NCBI RefSeq assembly: GCF_030272615.1 | Contig: NC_081411.1 | Coordinates: 42,459,140-42,523,139 of the forward strand | Length of the DNA: 64,000 nucleotides | Origin: Cryptomeria japonica | Taxonomy: Eukaryota > Streptophyta > Pinopsida > Cupressales > Cupressaceae | Direction of reading: 5' to 3' | The notes under the pieces: generated by a model | The model's database searches: none | Told to the model about the DNA's origin: nothing | What the model saw: only the letters and a program-made list of their open reading frames with translations | Program-made: the position numbers and the translations under genes | Shown: positions 24,712 through 34,479 of the stretch, piece by piece | How positions within the stretch are numbered: the stretch's first letter is position 1 | How the letters are laid out: every line of letters begins with the position of its first letter

Positions 24712-26100
24712 ATGGCTACAATTGCTTCACTGATCGATCTACCTCCAAATGAGACCTGCTATGAGTTCTTGGTGGATAACCTTTTGGTTCCTTCATATGA
24801 AATTACTTCTACTGAGATGATATGTGTCATCGGTCCTGAGTCCCAGTTATATGGTTCCATTTTTACATACCTTTGTGACAATACCCTACCTCCTGATCTA
24901 TCCAATAACCAACGTCGCACTTTCATTCGCCAATCTTCTCGGTACATCATTTTAGCCGATATCCTATACCATCAAGGTCTAGATGGCACTCTTCTTAGAT
25001 GTTTGGAAAGCAATGAAGCTTAGATTGTGTTACGTGAAGTACATGAAGGGATATGTGGTCCACATTCTAGTGGTCCTACCTTGGCCAAGAAACTCATCAA
25101 GACTGGATATTACTGGCCCAATATGGAAAAAGACTCATATCAGTTTGTCAAAAAATGTAAGCAATGTCAACTTCATGGAGACCTCATTCATGCGTCGGCA
25201 CAAGAACTTCAACCAATTGCGACTCCTTGGCGCTTTTGTTAGTGGGGACTCGATCTCATAGGCAAGATTCACCCTCCTTCCAACAGTCATAAATTCATTA
25301 TCACTACCATAGAGTATTTCACAAAATGGATCGAAGCCGTGCCTCTCATGAAAGTCACTGGAAAACAAATTGCTACGTTCATTCTCAACTATATCATCTG
25401 TCGATACAGTATTCCTATTTCCATTATCACTGATAACGGGCGTCCCTTCAAAAACCAGGATGTTCGAGAACTCTATGACCGCTTCCATATTTCCCATCGT
25501 TTCTCCACACCATATTACCCCCAAGGTAACGGTCAAGCTGAGGCATCTAATAAGACAATCCTTAAGATCCTAAAAAAGATAGTCGATGACGTTGGCCGTA
25601 ATTGGCATATCCAACTTAATCCTGCACTTTGGGCATATCGCACAAGTGTCCACACACCTACAAGAGCTACACCCTATTCACTTGTCTACGGCGCTGAAGC
25701 CATCTTGCCTATTGAGGTCAATCTACCCTCTTTATGAGTCTCTTTGCAAAACATTATCAGTGATGAAGACTATAGGGTCTCTCGCTTACAAGAACTTGAA
25801 CTATTGGATGAACAAAGACAAACTGCTTTTAATCATCTCAAGGCTTACTAGCAACAAATGAGTCGCAGCTACAATCACAAGGTCAAGCCTCGCACATTTG
25901 AGGTAGGTGATTTGGTTCTTAGGGAAAACTCAAAAAATCAGCAAGATAGAGAGAAGAAGGGCAAGTTCGAACCAAACTGGCTTGGTCCTTATATCATCAC
26001 AGCAGCATATGGATCTGGTGCATATCAGCTCTCAACTACAAAAGGTGAACCTTTGGAGGATCCTATCAATAGCATGTACCTTCGCAGGTTTTACACATAG
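24712..26100 (+). pseudogene. Integrase of gypsy B
   Basis: The HHCC zinc finger is at 25027-25242: LREVHEGICGPHSSG then KKCKQCQLHGD. After a stop at 25240 the catalytic core has GLDLIGKI, FTKWIEAVPL, ITDNGRPFKNQ and YYPQGNGQAEASNKTILKIL, giving the D,D,E residues. The C-terminal domain (25858-26100) has VGDLVLRENSK and KFEPNWLGPYII (GPY/F type). Stops at 25021, 25240, 25735 and 25849 split otherwise conserved sequence. Confidence 0.87.
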
Positions 26101-26447
26101 CTCTTCAGAGTATCCTAATTCAAAAATACAAAAAAAATAAAAAATTTCAAAAATACAAAAAAAATAAAAAAATATCAAAAATACGAAAAAAATTATAAAA
26201 CAAAAAAAAATCGTCACTTGGTGAAAACCTGGCAAACAGGTGCCTTGTGACACAAAAAAAAATCAAAAAAATCAAAAAAAGTAAAGAAAAACATTTTGTC
26301 CAATGGTGAAAACCACTTTGGTGGCACCCTGGGCAAGTACCATGGTGAAAACTGGGTCACCGGCGCCATGCATAGAGATATTGCTCCTCCCTCCTTCAAG
26401 ATTCCATTTCATCCTTCACTTTGCACACACTCACAACCTATTCGTTC

Positions 26448-26733
26448 ATAATAAACTTACCCATTCTCATCATGGCTTGTTATTGATCTACCCAAGATTG
26501 GTTCACCATTCATAATAAAGATTCCTTTTCATCCCTTTTCATCTATAATAAATCAGATCCTATCTGTGGCTAAGGCAAATCCTACGTCTAGTGATGGGTG
26601 TGGAACTAAGAGAATCACATGTTTTGAGGAGTACAACTTCTTCCAATTTTCTTCAATCTATTCGCACACAATCCATAATAAAGCAACACTTACATCACAA
26701 TCCGCAATAAAGTTTTGTGTTCTTCGCAATAAA
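26448..26733 (+). repeat. Cluster of six CATAATAAA-type words in the 3' region of gypsy B
   Basis: CATAATAAA at 26448, 26511 and 26674, a CTATAATAAA at 26543, and CGCAATAAA at 26703 and 26725. A seventh CCATAATAAA is at 27258. All are plus strand and each contains the AATAAA polyadenylation hexamer. Confidence 0.6.
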
Positions 26734-27714
26734 GTATCAGTTTCATGGATTCAGTCAGTTTCAGATGAGACACAACAACAACAATGGACTTCAACAAATC
26801 AAATATTTCAGCAGACTCAGACAACATTATGGTTCAGTGCTATCTATCCTTTTTGTGAAAGTAAACATTGTGACCAAAATCAAATCAGACTTATACAAGT
26901 GACAAGAGACACTAAACTTAAGGACTACAGTGAATGTTGGTGTCGAGTCTTAGTTTTATTTTGATTTTTATCTTTTTGGTGACATGTCTTTTAGCTTTTC
27001 TGGGATGTCTCTGACTAGAGATTCTATCTCCAGGATGTCTTTGACTAGAAAGGCGAGGATGGGGTATCGTCACCTATTTGTATTTGCTGTCTGTGGATTG
27101 TCTCTTAGTAATGCTATGACTTGTCCAAGGATATGAGGACACTGTGAGTTTAGTATGAACTGGAGCATTCCTTGTTTGCGACTGTCTTCTCTCCATGCAA
27201 ACAGGTACAATGACTTTCTGGGTCGAACATATGCCTCGATTGTCATAACCTATTTTGCCATAATAAAGCTCAATGATGATAATGCACAAGAAGCTCATTT
27301 CACTTTCATATCTTCTGTCTTCCATCCCCCTTTCTCGATTGACTTCCATTGTCCTTCTCGAGTCCGCGTAGCCTGCTATCACATGACTGAGTATAATGAC
27401 ACGCCAAAAATATTTGCATTTCATGTAGTTGCACCTGCATTACCACATATAAGCATTTCATGCATACATATAGATATCACAACTGCATCACATCCTGCAC
27501 ACAACATCTGTTAGCATAATTTATATTTGCATTATCATATTCATTTGCATTACATACATTCACATTGGCATCATGCATACACATATAAAACATAAAAGAA
27601 CAAAAATATTGCATTTCATTATGTACATACTTGCATCCATATCATAAGCATCACATAGAAACATACATCACATAGGTACACATGCATATAGTTGCCGCAA
27701 AGATGAATCATCTC

Positions 27715-27733
27715 ATATATATATATATATATA
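27715..27733. repeat. (AT)n microsatellite
   Basis: A run of about nine AT dinucleotides in noncoding sequence of gypsy B. Confidence 0.9.
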
Positions 27734-29776
27734 AAGTGTCATGATACAATGATGTCAAAATCATATGGCTACAATCACCCGTAGGTGTCTACATCATAAT
27801 ACAAAAATGATACAATATTGATACATAGGGAGCCCTCTATGGCTATGATGAGCTCCCTCCCTTGGAGCCGCCTGGCCTCGAAGGAATCTGAGCCCTTGAA
27901 GGACCTGCCCCAGGATCATCCCTCCTGTCCCCTCTATCTGGTGGTGGTGGAGGACCCATAACCCCACCGCTGGATGCCTGTCACCTCTGGCTCCCTCCCG
28001 TCATCGTCACTATCCGCGATGGCTTACGAAAGCTCCTCACTCACTGATCAGCTGGCACTACACCATAATAGAGATCCTGCCAATAGGTGATCTCCTCCCC
28101 TGCCTGCAAGACATAGGCGTATCTAGCCCCTGCGTCCTCTGTCGCCTGCCTCCCAGCCCTCAGTGCTGTCTCAGCCTCTGTGTAGCGCTGAATGGCCTAG
28201 TCCCGCTCCCGCTCAGTATCTCTGAGCCACCTCCTATGTCTCTCCCTCTCCCTCTTCAGATCCTGAATCTCATCTGCCTGTCCCTGGCAGATCTCCCTCA
28301 ACTCGGTCAGCTCATCCTCCTCTGCCTCAGCCCCCTGTACCCCTGCCTGTGGCTCTCCCTGTACGGGTACCTGTCTCTATGCCTGTGCCTGTACTGGTGG
28401 CTATACCTGTACCTATACCTGCCTCTGTCCCTATCCCTATACCTATCGGAGACCCTGTGCTGCTGGCACCTATAGCGGTAATCCACTGCGACCCCTCACA
28501 ATCCGGACCTATCTGTCCTTTCCACCCTCCCTCCGTGGTGCCACCCTCCTCTCCCCAACTGCACCTCACCTCCTCCGTTAGCCTCTCCCCCCATCATCTC
28601 TATCATCATCACTGTCCCCACCACCATCTCCATCTACTGGCTCTCTTGGATCTGTCAGGCATGGGAATGGATGCTCGACCCAATATGCTGTGTACTCTGC
28701 ATCCATGCCAACATCCTCAAACTCTGACCATATATCCCAAGGTAGGGGCATCATCTCTACTAGCTGTGTAACAACCTGATCATATGATAGTAGCGGCCCA
28801 AACTGCGCCTGATCCCTGACTGTCTGTGCATACATGCCTGAACCCTATGGCATCTACTAGATCCTGCCAAACTACCTGCCCACCTTGTCCACTAGCTGCC
28901 TCTCTAGTACATAGGGCATCTGCCCAATCAGATACCTGCTCCAGAAGGTGTAGGGTAGCTCTACTACATCATCCTCCCACTCCTCACATCCTAGGTATGG
29001 CCTCCATATAACCGTATCAATCTCATCTATGGCCTGCCGCCAGTACTCTAGCCTACCAATCTATGGCTGTGAGGTGATCATATCATACAAATGCATGAAA
29101 CTGTGTCTGTGACCTCTGCTCCTAAAATGTATCGGTTGTGTCATCGGTAGATGCTCATAGGCCCACACCTGTAACAATGTGACCCCACAGCCCAATCCCA
29201 CTAATCCATGGTACACAAACTGATGAAGCTCATAATATAGGTGTGCCAACACGCATGGTCCCCAGACATATCTAGTGTGCTATGTCACCAATGTCTTCAA
29301 TGTGCTCCCCCAACCCATAGCCAACCCTCATGTCGCTCTATCCGGACACAAGAACCCATTGATCGCTCCTCCTACCACTATCGGTAGTGCCAATCCTGTC
29401 TGTGCCATGGTATCCCATGCCACATGCCCTGCCCTCATCTCCAATCCTGGGTTCTGGAACACTCATCTTAGGGCCTCCCTGTCTCCATCTCGATCGTAGG
29501 GAATCAGCTCCCCATCGATTGGTATCCTCAGAATCCGGTATACATCCTCTAGGGTGACTGTCATCTCACCCATCAGCAAATGAAACGTGCAAGTCTCAGA
29601 GTGCTATCTCTCTGCCAGCGCAGTCATCAGTCCCATGTTCGCTCAAAACTTAGGCACATCAAGATATGTCTCAGACCCATAGCCTCAATCACAGCTCTGT
29701 CCTCAGCCATCAACTCAGGTTGCAACCTCTGAGTTGATGGGAATCTCTCTCGTGACTCCAACATAGGCAAATACTC

Positions 29777-30614
29777 CTACAGTCAAGCAAATCAATCATG
29801 TCAGTCATAGTGACATTCACTGTTAATCATAAAATGCTACTTTTTATCTAAATGCATCCTAGTGACACTCACTGTTCATCACAAAGTGTTGCTTCTATCC
29901 TAGTAGTACTCCCTGTTCATCACAAAGTGCTACTCACATTTTCACTCATTGTTCATCACAAAGTGCTGCTCATATTTTTGGTACTCACTGTTCATCACAA
30001 AGTACTATGTCTCGGTACTCATTGTTCATCACAAAGTGCCTTGATCTATCCTATCCTAGGGCCTCTGCTTGAGTGAATCCTCTTGAGTAGTTTCCTAATT
30101 GACAATGTATGTTCTATCACAAAATTGTCAATCCTAGCCCTATCTACTATTCTAGTCTTCCCTAGAGGACCTACTTGAGTGTATCCTCTCAGCAGCTTAT
30201 CCAATCGACAGCGTATGTTCATCACAGAACTGTCGATTTGACCTTGAAGATATAAACGTGCTTTCATGACATAAACGCACTTAGAGACTACATAAACGTG
30301 CTTGTTTTACACAGACGTGCCTATGCTCTACATAGACGCGCTTGGCGGACACAAACATGCCTGCCTAGCACAGACGCACCTACATAGTGCAGATGCGACC
30401 GCATTTTGTATATACGCCTTTTCCCGCACAGACGTGCTTGGCACAAACACAGACACACCTAGCCAGCACAGACGTGCCTGGCACCAACACAGATGCGCTG
30501 GATGTTTTTGGCATTTTTTGGACCCTAACCTAGAGCGCATTTATTACCCTATCTAGCATGCATTAATGACAACAACAAATGCAACAAAGTACAAGGGGGT
30601 TTTGCTGTACTTAC
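29777..30614 (-). other. Intron 1 of the antisense gene of gypsy B
   Basis: 838 bp, GTAAGTACAG donor and TTGACTGTAG acceptor, phase 0 on both sides. It contains the hairpin array (29809-30238, ending about 30 nt from the acceptor) and the reiterated TCTGTG-type motif (30255-30490). Predicted from splice signals, frame and the parallel structure in A; no transcript evidence. Confidence 0.7.
29809..30238. repeat. Array of eight hairpins with a common loop in gypsy B
   Basis: Each unit is a stem, a loop of about 15-18 nt containing TGTTCATCACA (with small variants), and the complementary stem. Left and right stems (plus strand): 29809-17/29833-41, 29861-69/29885-93, 29902-10/29926-34, 29943-46/29962-65, 29979-85/30001-07, 30014-19/30035-40, 30098-106/30124-132, 30203-211/30230-238. 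Five units have a 9-nt stem; ATTGACAAT and AATCGACAG pair perfectly with their partners. Stem sequences differ between units while pairing is kept. Confidence 0.85.
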
Positions 30615-30769
30615 CGGCTCTCCTGCCTCTGCTGGCCTTTGGAATCAGCGAACGCGATTAAATCTGTGAATCAAAGCCATTGCTGTTGACTGCTGCTGAT
30701 CTATTTTCACTCTGCACTTTGCTCTCATGGATGTGTGGATGACAATGAGGATGTATTTCCCTCGTGGTC

Positions 30770-30777
30770 TATTTATA
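30770..30777 (-). promoter_or_regulatory. TATA box of the antisense gene of gypsy B
   Basis: TATAAATA on the minus strand, within the palindromic GTCTATAAATAGAC, 90 bp before the ATG at 30680. Gypsy A has the same box at nearly the same distance. Confidence 0.7.
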
Positions 30778-30998
30778 GACTGCCCTAGCCCTCGTTTCTT
30801 GAGTCAGTCTTCTTTATCCCGTGACTCTATCACTCTATCCGGTCAGTCCATTCTAGCCTTTCTTTCTTATCGAGAGATTATCTGCGGTTTTCCATACATT
30901 TTCATCAAATCTCTCGAGGGGACATATCATTCCCATCTTGGGGCAACTTTGTATCAGTTCATATTATCTTCTTTGAAACAACGCGACAAGCCGCATTG

Positions 30999-31016
30999 TC
31001 TCAAAGAGGGGAAAAA
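30999..31016 (+). promoter_or_regulatory. Polypurine tract of gypsy B
   Basis: CAAAGAGGGGAAAAA directly before the 3' LTR. A has CAAAGAGGGGCAAA at the same place. Confidence 0.8.
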
Positions 31017-31785
31017 TGTAGACACCTAAAATTGTCCAGTCTAATTAAATAAATATTTTATTTATTTAATTATCTAAGCTTAATTCTTCTATTAATTAAA
31101 TAAATCTTTATTTATTTAATTAATTCATTTATCCTCTTTTAGCCTTATTTCTCATTTAAATAAATACATTTATTTATTTAAATTACCCCTTTTCCTAAAT
31201 TAAATAAATATTTTATTTATTTAATTATCCCACTTCTTCTATTAATTAAATAAATTTTTATTTATTTAATTAATTCATTAACCTTTTCTACTTATGACAC
31301 ATGTCATTCATCTCTTAATTCCTACACTACCTACCCTCTCATTATTTTATTATTTCTTTTACCTACCCTCTAATCATAGCCGACCTCCTTTTACACCTCT
31401 CAATCTTATCCCTCTATTTCATATAGTGTTTTCTATATAAGGAGATGCTTCTTTCATTATCAAAACCCCCCGTTGACTACTTGACTACACTACGCTTTTG
31501 AACATATGCGATCCTACTTGCAACCACATTCCATTCTTTATTGAGCTCTTGTGCACATAAAATTTGAGAGCAAATATATCAAGCAAGATCAATGGAGATA
31601 GGAAGAATGAAGATTCAAACCCTATTGGACATGTGATAGTATAATCTTTATGATTTCATTTGATTTGCATTGTCTTAGGTAATCTTCATATGTTATGGTG
31701 GATCTTTGTTGTTGTTACGCTAGGGTTTTGTGGTTGAATTCATTTAGTCTTTCAACATTGTTGCTATCCATTTTCACCATATACA
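31017..31785 (+). repeat. 3' LTR of gypsy B
   Basis: 769 bp, same length as the 5' LTR. The visible differences are almost all C/T or G/A, for example in the TCATATAGYGT segment and around ACATTYYRTTCTT. Confidence 0.92.
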
Positions 31786-33163
31786 GCTACAAATTGAAAA
31801 ACTTAGTCCAAGACATGATAAATCAAGGGGATATTACAATAGATACAGATAAAACCTCAGCAAACACAAATCATACAATCTTCAAGGATCCATTTGTTAA
31901 GCATGACAAAGGGAAAGCTACCACATCAGATACAGAAGACAACACAACTAACTACACAAAGGTCTCTTATGATTACACTATTCATGCTATTAGCTCAGGA
32001 GATATAGTAAAAACTAATTCACAAGAAGCACGTGATCAAGATGAGCAATATCTAGAGACTCACATAAATAATAACCAAATTTGCATGCTATCAGAGGCAC
32101 CAAAGTACGATGATGATACAAATATACGGCTTAAGGACTGGGGGCACCATGAAAAATCTCATTCAGGTTGGTTTGAAGATGAACTCATAGAACACATCAT
32201 GGATGTCATACAGACACATAAAGACTATGAAGAGGGATTCAACATAAACCTTGATAAAACAACATATGATATCAATAATTCTTCTAAGATAAATGATACA
32301 GTGGCTACGATCACCATAACTCCCAGAGACAGAGACTGTGTAGTAGTTACTCATAGATCAAAGGTAGCTTTACAAGGAATTCCACCAAACCCATCACCAA
32401 TAGTAGGGACTTATAATGTTGTAGAGCAACTCAAGAAAACACCAGCACAGATATCACTCTTCTAACTCCTACGTATTTCACACTCTCATAGAACTATTTT
32501 GGACAAGGCACTCCAAGATTCGATAGTGGAAAAAGATATAAATGAAAATGCCTTCCAATCCATGGTAGGAAGTTTGACGCAAGGCACTTGTATTGCATTT
32601 ATAGAACAGGAAATTCCTAGTGATAGACTGCTTCATAATGACCCACTACATCTAGAAGCTTACATACATAAGAAAAGAATCAGAAGGGTAATCATAGATG
32701 GAGGGGCCAACCTCAAAATTTGTACTTTAAAACTGGTTAAGGCGTTAGGATATTCTGAACTTCATATTGATTCATCCAAGAGGATAAATATCAAGGCATA
32801 TGATAATGAAGAATGTCCATCAAAAGGCATTGTAACATTACCTGTACAAGTGGGACCTATAACAACAAAGGTCGCTTTTCAAGTCTTAGACAGAGAACTA
32901 GGATATAGCATGTTATTGGGTCGCCCATGGATTCACACCATGCTTGCAACACCGTCCACATTTCATCAGTGTGTCAAATTCCCATATAATGGTATTGAAA
33001 TCACCATAAAGGGTGATCCAAATCCCTTCCAACATTGCAATTACTTGAAAGAAAGTGTGGTTAATCAAGTTCCTATTAATCAAGCAAGACCTCTCACTAC
33101 ACATCTGGAGGTATTAAAAATCACAGAAACACAAAAGGATGAGGCTACAACATCCTCCTTATA
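31786..33163 (+). pseudogene. End of gag and protease of gypsy A
   Basis: Resumes the gag frame after B with YKLKNLVQDMINQGDI, then an acidic linker and YNVVEQLKKTPAQISLF, a stop (32463), and the protease: RRVIIDGGANLKICTLKL, AYDNEECPSKGIVTLPVQ and LLGRPWIHTM. D-G-G active-site triplet as in B. The frame 32499-33164 is open through the protease. Confidence 0.82.
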
Positions 33164-34479
33164 GATAAAAGATATGGGTTGTGGAGAGTATTCTATTGCA
33201 AATACTTCAAGTGGGAAACCTAAAAATACACTATAAAGATGAGATAAAGGAAAATAAATTATCAGATACACAGACTCATGCTCTTTCATTAGATGGGGTG
33301 ACTTACAAGAAGAATCCTTAAATGAAGATATTAACCATTGGATTTATAGAGAAGAAGATCATATGACAATACCTAGAATACACAGAGATTAGTATGGCAA
33401 AGGATTCACAATTCTCTAGAGACATGGATATGATGGTACAACAGGTCTGGGGTTACAGAAACAAGGAAGGCTAGAACCTATTGTTCCTAATGATAATCCA
33501 GGGAATCAAGGATTGGGATATAAGCATGTACAACATATTACAGAGGCAAGACAACGTACCCTTGATATACTAAATAGACCAATGAAACCGCCAGATTACA
33601 TACCACAAAGGGATTTATCCACGCAAGGAATTCCTTCTTCATCTCAAACAAGTAATCAAGTACCCACATCACCTAGTGCAGAATCAGAGGGAGCAGACAT
33701 GAGACAACTCTTGCAAGAACCTACAAATGAGTTACAAAATGATGCAGTTGTTGACACAATAGTCCAGGCTAATGTTGCAATAGATGTAGGTTTACCACCA
33801 CCACCTGTGTCCCATCCGTGGTTATTATCAATACTTTTTCCATGAGAAAGACCTCAATCCCAACCTAACGAAACAGATGAAGAAAGATTGCAAAGGCTTA
33901 TACCAGGCTTAAGAAGGGTATCTACTATCCAAAGAAGACCAATCAATCTGCAACATAATCAGTGGAAAGAACAAGAAGAAATAAGTGATGATAGCTCATA
34001 TGATGAAACATACACTAAAAGTGAGACAGACTCTCACGACTACGAGTTATTATCACTCCGTGATTCTAGCCCACCGGAAAGTGTCATATTAAGATATCAA
34101 ATAAAACCTATACAAGATGAAAATACACAAAATCATTCAAACAATCAAGTCTTTATGCTATCAGAGTCTACTATATAAGGGAGTACTAATTTACCCCTGG
34201 TACATTCACACTTGATTGATTGGGGGCAAGAAGGACAACCAATGTTAGATTGGTTTGAAAACGATGAAGCAATTGTGGAATTCCTCAGAGTTAGAGAGGG
34301 ATTTCCACAAGGTGATCATAAAATAGGGTTTGATGTAGACCTGGATAGAACAACATACTTTGGAGAAGAAATTGCTTTTGCAATAGAAGAAAAAGATCAA
34401 ACTACCCATAATGGAAGGAGTGAGTTGGATAACCTTCCTATGGAAAGAGAAAGTTAGGCATTTCTTATTGAGGAAATAG
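33164..34479 (+). pseudogene. G-patch and linker of gypsy A pol
   Basis: Near 33390-33540: YGKGFTIL, a stop, then GYDGTTGLGLQKQGRLEPI, a G-patch-like motif matching B. The long acidic linker (33513-34457) ends before the RT lead-in. Several stops. Confidence 0.7.

Larger units (their letters stand above)
26101..27847 (+). other. 3' noncoding region of gypsy B between integrase and the antisense gene
   Basis: Starts with an A-rich tract (26120-26280, CAAAAATACAAAAAAAATAA words), then three related hairpins (26215-26370), an array of AATAAA words (26448-26733), and a block near 26930-27270 that aligns with A (39360-39720: TTTTTATCTTTTTGG.GAC, GGATGTCT.TGACTAGA). Then comes CATTTGCATTACATAC-type sequence and an (AT)n run at 27715-27733. 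The plus frame 26566-26964 (132 codons) has no recognisable domain and lies across the AATAAA array, so I do not call it a gene. Confidence 0.65.
27848..30680 (-). pseudogene. Antisense plant mobile domain gene of gypsy B (two exons, decayed)
   Basis: Minus strand. Exon 1 is 30680-30615 (22 codons, MALIHRFN, FQRPAEAGEP, one stop) and ends at a strong donor GTAAGT. Exon 2 starts at 29776 after CTTGACTGTAG, in the same phase. It carries the plant mobile domain: EAMGLRHI, then (after a one-base frame change near 29670) SETCTFHLLMGEMTVTLEDV, RILRIPIDGE, TLLQVWAYEHLPM and VIWRPYLGCEEWED. Then come SEFEDVGMDAEYTAYWVEHP, an Asp/Gly-rich acidic stretch, a Gly/Thr repeat, a coiled coil (DELTELREICQGQADEIQDL), and a Pro/Gly tail with GGVMGPPPPP ending near 27848. 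About ten in-frame stops, mostly CGA to TGA or CAG/TGG to TAG. Mobile domain proteins are known in plants both as host nuclear proteins and in transposable elements; the function of this copy is unknown. Confidence 0.82.
15551..31785 (+). mobile_element. Gypsy element B (Tat type) with antisense mobile-domain gene
   Basis: LTRs 15551-16319 and 31017-31785, both 769 bp with roughly 20 differences by eye, nearly all transitions. Flanks GCTAT (15546-15550) and GCTAC (31786-31790) form a duplication with one change. Joining the flanks restores the gag of A (SHKTTSR then YKLKNLVQDMI, parallel to B's own HRLKNII.DLIDRGDI). Full Tat order: primer site, leader, gag, protease, G-patch, RT, RNase H, second RNase H, integrase, noncoding 3' region, antisense gene, polypurine tract, LTR. 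About 16.2 kb. Confidence 0.92.

Noticed and set aside
26566..26964. 132-codon plus-strand reading frame
   Set aside because: It spans an AATAAA-rich noncoding region, shows no domain or codon pattern, and has no counterpart in gypsy A.
28327..28771. Pro/Val-rich plus-strand frames (28236-28771)
   Set aside because: They are shadows of the Gly/Thr and acidic parts of the antisense mobile domain gene.
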